The notes below the pieces were generated by a model, which was given only the letters and a program-made list of their open reading frames with translations, was not told where the DNA came from and did no database searches. This document shows, one piece after another, positions 15,133 through 22,132 of a DNA stretch of 64,000 nucleotides. The stretch's first letter is position 1, and the number at the start of each line of letters is the position of its first letter. Origin of the DNA: Ramlibacter sp. (GTDB taxonomy: Bacteria; Pseudomonadota; Gammaproteobacteria; Burkholderiales; Burkholderiaceae_C); assembly GCA_019635435.1 (NCBI GenBank), contig JAHBZM010000001.1, positions 1,860,001 to 1,924,000 on the forward strand, read 5' to 3'. A program made the position numbers and the translations under genes.

Positions 15133-16278
15133 TCAGCCCTTCCAGGTGAACGGGAACTTGAACTGCTTCAGGAAGCCATTGGGCACGTAGTCGCCCAGCA
15201 CGCCATAGCGCTGCGGCCACAGCTGGGTGGATTTGACGGCGGTGCCGAACAGGTAGTCCAGAAAGGCGAAGTGGGCCGCGTAGTTCCTGTCCAGCGCCTC
15301 CTGGTCCTGGCTGTGGTGCCAGTGGTGGAAGTTGGGCGTGACGATCACGTAGCGCAGCGGGCCCAGGCGCACGCTCACATTGGCGTGGTTGAACACCGCC
15401 TGGAAGCCGACGATCACGATGTAGGCGTCAATCACTTCCTTGGAGAAGCCCAGCACATAGATGGGCGCCAGGATCAGCGTGCGCGTGATCAGCAGTTCAA
15501 GGATGTGCTGGCGCGAGCCCGCCAGCCAGTCCATGCTCTTGGCGCTGTGGTGCACCGCGTGCAGGCGCCACAGCAGCGGCACCTCGTGGTAGGCGCGGTG
15601 GGTCCAGTACTGCACCAGGTCGGCCACCAGCACGATCAGCAGCACCCCCACCCAGAACGGCAGACCCTGGACCCAGCCGCGCAGGCCGTCATTGCCGGCC
15701 CAACCGAAGAACCGGTGCACCATGAGGTTGGTGGCCAGCAGCACAAAGCCCACGATCATGTGATTGACGATGAAGTGGTGAAAGTCCGTCTGCCACTCGG
15801 GCCGGAACACCGGCTGGTCACGGCGCAGCGCGAACAGCTTCTCGATGAAGATGAAGATCAGCGACGAGCCCAGCAGGTCCAGGATGAACCAGTCCATGCC
15901 GATGTACAGCGTGTCGTCCGGGAAGTTGGGGTTGACCTCGACCTTGTGGCCGCCCAGCAGCGCCGACAGCGCGACCAGCAGAAACGCAAAGCCCGACAGC
16001 CAGCGCGAGCGGTTGAACACCACGTTGACCAGGCTCAGGCCGCCCGCGACCACCATGGCCCAGAACATCAGCTGGCGGATCATCGCCACGTCATAGCTCT
16101 TGCGCAGCTGTGGCGTGGTCAGGTACTCGGGAAAGTGGAACGCCAGCACCCCCAGAAAGCAGAGGATGCCCAGGCTCAGCGCGATGACGCCCGTGATGAG
16201 TCCGCTGCCCGGCTTGAGCGCGCCATGGCTCTCGGTGAATTCGTTGAGTTTTTCCAGCACCGTGCTGCTCCCGTCCAT
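15133..16278 (-). CDS. Membrane fatty acid hydroxylase / sterol desaturase family protein
   Basis: A 381-residue integral membrane di-iron enzyme. About six membrane segments. The histidine clusters of the family are all present: HRAYHEVPLLWRLHAVHHS (HxxxH and HxxHH), FNHAN and FHHWHHSQDQEALDRNYA. Such enzymes hydroxylate or desaturate lipid chains; the substrate is not predictable. The start MDGSSTVLEKLNEF (16276-16278) is the first sensible ATG. Its stop is two bases before the next gene's TTG start. Confidence 0.88.
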   Translation of the reverse strand: MDGSSTVLEKLNEFTESHGALKPGSGLITGVIALSLGILCFLGVLAFHFPEYLTTPQLRKSYDVAMIRQLMFWAMVVAGGLSLVNVVFNRSRWLSGFAFLLVALSALLGGHKVEVNPNFPDDTLYIGMDWFILDLLGSSLIFIFIEKLFALRRDQPVFRPEWQTDFHHFIVNHMIVGFVLLATNLMVHRFFGWAGNDGLRGWVQGLPFWVGVLLIVLVADLVQYWTHRAYHEVPLLWRLHAVHHSAKSMDWLAGSRQHILELLITRTLILAPIYVLGFSKEVIDAYIVIVGFQAVFNHANVSVRLGPLRYVIVTPNFHHWHHSQDQEALDRNYAAHFAFLDYLFGTAVKSTQLWPQRYGVLGDYVPNGFLKQFKFPFTWKG

Positions 16279-16345
16279 CTGAAATGGGATGCAGTGTAGC
16301 CGCCGCCCACATGATCGCGTGGGTCCGTGGGCCGGGGCCCGGGCG

Positions 16346-17113
16346 TCAGGCGGCGCGCGTGAAAGCCGGCGCCATGCTGGCTGCCGCAACGCCCTGGACC
16401 ACATCCCCCACCACCATCACGGACGGGCTGGCGAGCCCTTCGCGTTCGATGGTGGCGCGCAGTTGCCCGAGGGTGGTGACGGCATGCCGCTGGTCCGCCA
16501 GGGTGGCCCGCTGGATGATGGCAACCGGCGTCGCCGCGGGCAGGCCGGTGAGCAGCTCGTCCTGGATGCGCTGCGCACTGCTCACGCCCATGTAGATCAC
16601 CAGGGTGAGCCGGGCGTCGCGGGCCGTGGCGGCCAGGGCGCGCCAGTCGGTGCCGTCGTCGCCGGGCTTGGTGTGGCCCGTGACGAACACCACGCCGTGC
16701 GCGTGTTCGCGGTGGGTCAGGGGAAAGCCGAGCGAGGTGACCGCCGCCAGGCCCGAGGTGATGCCGTTGATGACATGCACTTCGACGCCCGCGGCGCGCA
16801 GGTGCTCGGTTTCCTCGCCGCCGCGGCCGAAGATGAACGGGTCGCCGCCCTTCAGGCGCACCACGTTCTCGCCCTCGCGCGCGGCCATGATCATGAGCTT
16901 CTCGATGAAGGCCTGCGGCGTGCTCTTGCAGCCCCCGCGCTTGCCCACGTGCACCACGCGCGCGCCCGGCGACGCATGGGCCACGATGGCCTCGCTGACC
17001 AGGTCGTCCACCAGCACGACGGTCGCGGCCTGGATGGCCTTGAGCGCCTTGAGGGTGAGCAGTTCCGGATCGCCAGGACCGGCGCCCACCAGGGTGACTT
17101 TTCCGTTGTTCAT
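16346..17113 (-). CDS. cobA: Uroporphyrinogen-III C-methyltransferase (SUMT)
   Basis: A 255-residue tetrapyrrole methylase that makes precorrin-2 from uroporphyrinogen III with SAM, the branch point to siroheme and cobalamin. VTLVGAGPGDPELLTLKA, VRLKGGDPFIFGRGGEE and GITSGLAAVTSLGFPLTHR are diagnostic. It is single-domain, without the CysG dehydrogenase/chelatase part. It is the last gene of the nitrate assimilation operon and overlaps ybiB by 4 nt (ATGA), so its job here is siroheme supply for NirB. Confidence 0.94.
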   Translation of the reverse strand: MNNGKVTLVGAGPGDPELLTLKALKAIQAATVVLVDDLVSEAIVAHASPGARVVHVGKRGGCKSTPQAFIEKLMIMAAREGENVVRLKGGDPFIFGRGGEETEHLRAAGVEVHVINGITSGLAAVTSLGFPLTHREHAHGVVFVTGHTKPGDDGTDWRALAATARDARLTLVIYMGVSSAQRIQDELLTGLPAATPVAIIQRATLADQRHAVTTLGQLRATIEREGLASPSVMVVGDVVQGVAAASMAPAFTRAA

Positions 17114-18015
17114 GATGCCTCTGCCAAATGCAAGATGTGTTCCACCTGCTGTGAGATGGATGCGGGAATCGGTTGGTGCCCGTCGATCACGGCGCGGATG
17201 TAAGCAGCTGTGTTTTGCGCATCGATCTGCCGGGGCAGATCGGGGAGGTCGGTCAGCGTGCCCTTGCGGCCTTCCTCGAGCGTGAAGCGGCGCCCGCGGA
17301 TGAGGCCGTCCATCTGAGGGAGCCGGCGCGGGTCGGCCACCACCTCGCCCTCGGTGCCGCGCAGCAGCAGGGCGGTGCTGCCCATGAGCTCGTACACGGC
17401 GGCCATCGACACGGCGTATTCCGGGTGGGTGTAGCTGCCCACGATCACCGCAGGGCCGTCGCAGGGGTTCATGAGCTTGACCAGGCTGTGGGCCGGGTTG
17501 CGCAGGCCCACCACGCGCCGCACATCGAGCAGGCGCTTGAGTGGCGCGCTCAGCACCTCGGTGGGGAGGTAGACCAGCTCCCCATTTGCTACTTTTTTAA
17601 TAGCGCTCTGTGGCCGTGTGCCAAGGACTTCCAGCACATCTGGCACAAAAACCCGGGCCGCTTCGGTGGCCGTGCCATGGATCAGCACGGGCAGGCCGCG
17701 GCGCGTGAGCAGCAGGGCCAGCAGCGGGGTCAGCACCGGCAGCTTGCGCGCACCGTTGTAGCTGGGCAGCACCACCAGGGGGCGGTCGCTGGCCGGGAGC
17801 CGGGCCAGCCGCGCGTGGGTGGCGTCCAGAAAGCCGCCCATTTCCTCGGCGGTCTCGCCCTTGATGCGCATCGCCAGGCAGAAGCCGCCGATCTCCAGGT
17901 CGGTGACGCTGCCGTCCAGGACCTGGCCAAACAGGTCGGCGGCCTGCTCGCGCGTGAGCGACCGCGCGCCCTGCTTGCCGCGGCCGATTTCCTTGATGTA
18001 CTGGCTGATGCCCAT
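17110..18015 (-). CDS. ybiB: YbiB/TrpD2-type anthranilate phosphoribosyltransferase-like protein
   Basis: A 301-residue protein with the fold of TrpD (anthranilate phosphoribosyltransferase) but of the YbiB/TrpD2 branch. In E. coli, YbiB binds nucleic acids non-specifically and lacks TrpD activity. The stretches YIKEIGRGKQGARSLTREQA, GGFCLAMRIKGETAEEMGGF and VVGLRNPAHSLVKLMNP are characteristic. Residues about 127-142 are encoded by a dispersed repeat. It sits between nasA and cobA with a 4-nt overlap to cobA; the link to nitrate assimilation is unexplained. Confidence 0.88.
   Translation of the reverse strand: MGISQYIKEIGRGKQGARSLTREQAADLFGQVLDGSVTDLEIGGFCLAMRIKGETAEEMGGFLDATHARLARLPASDRPLVVLPSYNGARKLPVLTPLLALLLTRRGLPVLIHGTATEAARVFVPDVLEVLGTRPQSAIKKVANGELVYLPTEVLSAPLKRLLDVRRVVGLRNPAHSLVKLMNPCDGPAVIVGSYTHPEYAVSMAAVYELMGSTALLLRGTEGEVVADPRRLPQMDGLIRGRRFTLEEGRKGTLTDLPDLPRQIDAQNTAAYIRAVIDGHQPIPASISQQVEHILHLAEAS
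17588..17634 (+). repeat. Dispersed GCTA-hairpin element, copy 3, inside ybiB
   Basis: The plus strand reads GCTACTTTTTTAATAGC, then a GC-rich core, then AAGGACTTCCA. On the coding (minus) strand it gives EVLGTRPQSAIKKVAN, the same frame as in copies 2, 6 and 7. Confidence 0.75.
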
Positions 18016-18086
18016 GCCGGATTGTTGACCAGGTCTGATGACTTGCGGCTATATGGCGAATGACGCAGCGGCGCTCATGCCACCTG

Positions 18087-20930
18087 TCAGGCCGCCTGCC
18101 GCAGCGGCATCACGGCGTGCACCATGCGCTTGAGCTCGGGCACGCAGCTGCCGCAGTTGGTGCCGCATTTGAGGCGCTCCTGCAGCCGTGCCAGGCGTTC
18201 CTCCCCGGAGCCTGTGCCGGTGCCCAGCTCGGCCAGGATGGCGGGCTCGGTCACATTGAAGCAGGTGCAGACCTGGCGGCCGCGCGACTGCACGGCCACC
18301 GGTGCCTGGGCACCCGGCGCCAGCAGCAGCCGGCCGTAGGCCTGGGTCGGCAGTTCTTCCTGCAGCAGGGTCTTGACCCAGCTTTCGGCCCGCGTGTCGC
18401 CGGCCAGCACAAAGCCTTCGAGCCGGGTGTCGCTGCCGCTGCGCACCAGGCGCATGGCGCGGCGCTGGCCCTTCTTGCGGTCGGCGTAGCGCAGCACATC
18501 GGTGCCCGACAGGCCCAACTGGGCTTCCAGGCGCTCCAGCAGCGCATCGGGCGGGGCCTCGTGCGCGGCGGCGCGAAACAGCACGCCGGTGCGTGCGGCG
18601 CCATCGGCGCCGGCCAGCGGGGCCTGGCTGGAAAACGGCACACAGCTCGCGTAAGGGAACAGCCGCATCAGGGCCTTGAGCGATTCGCGCGCGGCCAGGG
18701 CCTCGCCACCGGGCAGCCAGGCCACGCCCAGCACCGACCAGGGCAGTTCGGCCTTGAGCACCTTGACCGCGGCGTGCTTGAGTTCGGGTTGCTTCGAGCT
18801 CGGGCAGTACACGGGGCTGGTCAGGGCGTTGACGCCGGCCAGTGGCTCGCCGGTGCTGGAGCAGCCGCTCAGGAACTCCGGGCCCCAGTGCATGGCCATG
18901 AAGACCTGGCTCAGCCCCACGTCGGGGCTGGCCTGCACCGGCACCACCAGCGAGCCGCGCCGGCTCGTGAGGTAGACCAGATCGCCTTCCGCCAGCAGGC
19001 GCCGCGCCATGTCCTGCGGGTTCATCTGCACGGTGGGTTCGGTCACATGGCCAAACAGCCGGCCCAGCGTGCCGGTGCGGCTCATGCCATGCCACTGGTC
19101 GCGCAGCCGGCCGGTGTTGAGACTGAACGGGTAGCGGGCCTCGCGCGCCTCAGTCACCGGCTGCCAGGCCACGGGGACAAAGCGGGCCCGGCCGTCGGGG
19201 GTGGGGAAGATGCCGTCTTCATAGAGGCGGGCGCGGCCCGCGGCCTCGCCGGTCTTCATGGGCCATTGCAGGGCGCCTTGCTCCAGCAGCGCGTAGCTCA
19301 TGCCCGTGATGTCCAGGTCGCGGCCGCGCGTGGATTCGCGGTGCTCGTTCCAGATGGCTTCGGCACCGGCGTCGGCCGGCGTCAACGGGTAGGGGAACAG
19401 CGTGGGCTGGCCCGGGCGCATCACGGCCTCCAGCCGCCGGGCCAGATCGACCACGATGGCCCAGTCGTGGCGCGCCTGGCCGGGCGCGGCCACGGCGGTG
19501 CGCACGCGCGTGATGCGGCGTTCGCTGTTGGTGACCGTGCCGGTCTTTTCGGCCCAGGTGGTGGCGGGCAGCAGCAGGTCGGCGAAGTCGCAGGTCGCGG
19601 TGGTGGCAAACGCCTCCTGCACCACCACCAGCTCGGCGCGCTGCAGGGCGCGGCGCACCGTGGCCTGGTCGGGCATGGACTGCGCCGGGTTGGTGCAGGC
19701 AATCCACAGCGCCTTGATCTCGCCATCGGCGGCCGCCTGGAACATGTCCACGGCGGTCTTGCCGGGCCGCTCGGGCACGCCGGGCACGCCCCACAGCGCA
19801 GCCACTTCGGCGCGGTGCGCGGGGTTGGCCAGGTCACGGTGGGCGCTGAGCAGGTTGGCCATGCCTCCCACCTCGCGCCCGCCCATGGCATTGGGCTGGC
19901 CGGTGAGCGAGAACGGGCCCGCGCCCGGCCGGCCGATCTGCCCCGTGGCCAGGTGCAGGTTGACCAGCGCCGCGTTCTTGGCCGTGCCGCTGCTGGACTG
20001 GTTCAGGCCCTGGCAATACAGGCTCAGCGTGGGGCTGCGCGGGCCCGTGCCCGACGCGCCGGCAAACCAGCGCGCCGCCGTGAGCAGGTCTTCCTTGCGC
20101 AGGCCGCAGGTCTGCGCCACGAGGTCGGGGGTGCAGTCGCGCACGGCGGCCTTGAGCGCGTCAAAGCCCGCGGTGTGGGCGGCGATGTAGGCCGCGTCGG
20201 TCCAGCCCTCCCACAGCATGATGTGCAGCAGCCCGTTGTACAGCATCACGTCGCTGCCCGGCTGCAGCGGCAGGAACAGGTCGGCGATGCCCGCCGTGTC
20301 GGTGCGGCGCGGGTCGGCCACGATGATCTTCATGGCCGGGTTGGCGGCGCGCGCATCCTCGATCCGCCGGAACAGGATGGGGTGCGCGTAGGCGGTGTTG
20401 CTGCCGGTGATGAACAGGCACTGGGCGTGGTCAATATCCTCGTAGCAGGCGGGTGGCGCATCGGCGCCCAGAGTCTGCTTGTAGCCGGCCACCGCGCTGC
20501 TCATGCACAGGCGCGAGTTGGTGTCGACGTTGTTGGTGCCGATCAGGCCCTTGGCCAGCTTGTTGAAGACGTAATAGTCTTCGGTGAGCAACTGGCCCGA
20601 GATGTAGAAGCCCACGGCATCCGGCCCGTGGTCGCGGATGATGCTTGCCAGCGTGCTGCCCGCATGGCCCAGCGCCGCATCCCAGCTCACCGGGGTGGCG
20701 GTACCGCCGCGCTGCGCGCGTTGCAGCGGCTGCAGCAAGCGGGTCTGGCGCGTGACGGTGGCGGCCGCTGTGAGGTGCAGGCTTGAGCCCTTGCTGCACA
20801 GCCGGCCCCGGTTGGCGGGGTGGTCCGGGTCGCCGCGCACGCCGGTGACCTGGGCGCCCTGCGACTCGATGATGACGCCACAGCCCACACCGCAATAGGG
20901 GCAGGTGGAGCGGGTCTCAAGTGGCATCAT
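18087..20930 (-). CDS. nasA: Assimilatory nitrate reductase, catalytic subunit NasA
   Basis: A 947-residue cytoplasmic molybdoenzyme reducing nitrate to nitrite. No signal peptide. The N-terminal [4Fe-4S] cluster ligands are Cys10, Cys13, Cys17 and Cys45 (CPYCGVGCG, LCSKG). The Mo-binding Cys is in DTNSRLCMSSAVAGY (Cys142). bis-MGD-binding blocks follow (VADPRRTDTA, YCQGLNQSSSGT, LTGQPNAMGGREVGG). The C-terminal about 60 residues are an added BFD-type [2Fe-2S] domain (CTCFNVTE, KCGTNCGSC), the likely electron entry point. Its start overlaps the nirD stop by 4 nt. A 71-nt gap to ybiB downstream holds nothing recognisable. Confidence 0.96.
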   Translation of the reverse strand: MMPLETRSTCPYCGVGCGVIIESQGAQVTGVRGDPDHPANRGRLCSKGSSLHLTAAATVTRQTRLLQPLQRAQRGGTATPVSWDAALGHAGSTLASIIRDHGPDAVGFYISGQLLTEDYYVFNKLAKGLIGTNNVDTNSRLCMSSAVAGYKQTLGADAPPACYEDIDHAQCLFITGSNTAYAHPILFRRIEDARAANPAMKIIVADPRRTDTAGIADLFLPLQPGSDVMLYNGLLHIMLWEGWTDAAYIAAHTAGFDALKAAVRDCTPDLVAQTCGLRKEDLLTAARWFAGASGTGPRSPTLSLYCQGLNQSSSGTAKNAALVNLHLATGQIGRPGAGPFSLTGQPNAMGGREVGGMANLLSAHRDLANPAHRAEVAALWGVPGVPERPGKTAVDMFQAAADGEIKALWIACTNPAQSMPDQATVRRALQRAELVVVQEAFATTATCDFADLLLPATTWAEKTGTVTNSERRITRVRTAVAAPGQARHDWAIVVDLARRLEAVMRPGQPTLFPYPLTPADAGAEAIWNEHRESTRGRDLDITGMSYALLEQGALQWPMKTGEAAGRARLYEDGIFPTPDGRARFVPVAWQPVTEAREARYPFSLNTGRLRDQWHGMSRTGTLGRLFGHVTEPTVQMNPQDMARRLLAEGDLVYLTSRRGSLVVPVQASPDVGLSQVFMAMHWGPEFLSGCSSTGEPLAGVNALTSPVYCPSSKQPELKHAAVKVLKAELPWSVLGVAWLPGGEALAARESLKALMRLFPYASCVPFSSQAPLAGADGAARTGVLFRAAAHEAPPDALLERLEAQLGLSGTDVLRYADRKKGQRRAMRLVRSGSDTRLEGFVLAGDTRAESWVKTLLQEELPTQAYGRLLLAPGAQAPVAVQSRGRQVCTCFNVTEPAILAELGTGTGSGEERLARLQERLKCGTNCGSCVPELKRMVHAVMPLRQAA

Positions 20931-21313
20931 GCGTCGGCCGGCTCCCGGCGCGCAGGGCCAGCCACGGGACGGGTCAGGTCGATGGCCAGCGTGGCCAGTT
21001 CGGTGGCGTCCAGATGGACGGTGCCGGCCTCGACCTTGACGCTGAACCTGGGCGTGCAGCCTTCATCGGGCGCCCGGGCGCAGCCATTGGCCAGCCCGAT
21101 ATTCCAGTTGTGCAGGGGGCAGGCCACGCTTTCGCCGTGAACGATCCCCTGGCTCAAGGGCCCACCCTTGTGCGGGCAGCGGTCAAGCAGGGCGAACACC
21201 TTGTCTTCGGCGTTGCGGAACACGGCCACGTCCAGGCCTAGGGGGCGTGCGACGCGGCGCGATCCCAGTACCGGGATGTCGTCTACCGCGCAGATGGTGA
21301 TCCAGTCAGTCAT
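20927..21313 (-). CDS. nirD: Assimilatory nitrite reductase small subunit NirD
   Basis: A 128-residue Rieske-type protein. The [2Fe-2S] ligands are in RCPHKGGPL (Cys46, His48) and CPLHNWNI (Cys65, His68). NirD pairs with the large subunit NirB for NAD(P)H-dependent nitrite reduction to ammonium. Unusually, a periplasmic PilJ-domain gene separates it from nirB. It overlaps nasA by 4 nt. Confidence 0.94.
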   Translation of the reverse strand: MTDWITICAVDDIPVLGSRRVARPLGLDVAVFRNAEDKVFALLDRCPHKGGPLSQGIVHGESVACPLHNWNIGLANGCARAPDEGCTPRFSVKVEAGTVHLDATELATLAIDLTRPVAGPARREPADA

Positions 21314-21325
21314 GTCCAGTGTCCT

Positions 21326-22120
21326 TCAGCTCAGTTTTTCGTACATGCCCGTCACGTTGTTCATCACCTGCAGGATGCGTTCGCTGGTGGTGAAAACATG
21401 GGTCTGGGCGCTGTTGTTGGCCACGCCGGGCCTCAGGTTCTTCAGGGCAACCTCGAAGAACGCGAACTGTGTCTCGGCCAGTTCAAGTTCGGCCTTGATG
21501 GCCGGCGTGGCTTCGGGCGCGCTTTTGAGCAGTGCGTGCGCGCTGATGAACTCGTCGCGGGCCTTGTTCACTTCAGCGGCCGCACTGGCGCTTTGCACGC
21601 CCCAGCTGGCCGTCAGGTAGTAGGCCGCCATGCGCTGGCTGAGCATGCGCTGGCGGCCCGAGGTGTTGACCAGCCGCGCCACCGATTTGCCGGAGGTGCC
21701 TTCAAGCTGGACCGTGCCCTGGTTGGCCAGCTGCAGCACCTTGCCGGACAGCGCGACCACCGATTCAGCCCCGGCCCGGTCTGGAGACTTGCCGACCAGT
21801 GCGGCCTTGTAGTCGCTCCAGGCGGCTTCCAGGGCGCTGTAGGTGGCCCGGATCTCCGGGGTGGGCGAATATGCCTTGAGCTCGACCAGCTGGCGGTCGA
21901 ACAGTGCCAGCGAGGCGGCGAGCACCTTGGCAGCCGAATCCGCCATGACTTCCTGACCCAGGGCCATGTAGCTTTTGGCCGCGCGCTGGCTCAGCATGCG
22001 CTGGCGGCCGGCCTTGTTGATGGCGTCGTTGATGCTGATCACCTGGGCGTGTCCGCTCGCGGGCAGGGTCAGCGCGGCGCTGCCTGCAAGCAGCGTTGAC
22101 AGAAGGGTGCGGCGTTGCAT
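21326..22120 (-). CDS. Periplasmic double PilJ-type (nitrate sensor-like) domain protein
   Basis: A 264-residue exported protein. The N-terminus MQRRTLLSTLLAGSAALTLP has a twin Arg followed by a hydrophobic stretch, so Tat export is possible (cleavage probably at GHA-Q). Two repeated PilJ-type units follow, each with the P-box-like signature: INKAGRQRMLSQRAAKSYMA (about 35-54) and VNTSGRQRMLSQRMAAYYLT (about 151-170). The same signature occurs in the periplasmic part of the CheA-like kinase of this operon and resembles the nitrate-binding P-box of NarX/NarQ. No membrane anchor or output domain is present. It sits between nirB and nirD with gaps of about 12 nt. The inferred role is a free periplasmic nitrate/nitrite-binding accessory; the ligand is not shown. 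Confidence 0.8.
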   Translation of the reverse strand: MQRRTLLSTLLAGSAALTLPASGHAQVISINDAINKAGRQRMLSQRAAKSYMALGQEVMADSAAKVLAASLALFDRQLVELKAYSPTPEIRATYSALEAAWSDYKAALVGKSPDRAGAESVVALSGKVLQLANQGTVQLEGTSGKSVARLVNTSGRQRMLSQRMAAYYLTASWGVQSASAAAEVNKARDEFISAHALLKSAPEATPAIKAELELAETQFAFFEVALKNLRPGVANNSAQTHVFTTSERILQVMNNVTGMYEKLS

Positions 22121-22132
22121 GCCTGGTGCTCC

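Noticed and set aside
18060..20786. A 908-codon open frame on the plus strand opposite nasA.
   Set aside because: It is the antisense shadow of a clear NasA protein; its translation is low-complexity Ala/Gly/His/Gln-rich and matches no family. The same applies to other long antisense frames, for example opposite nirB, the kinase, pnp, nuoE-G and nuoL.
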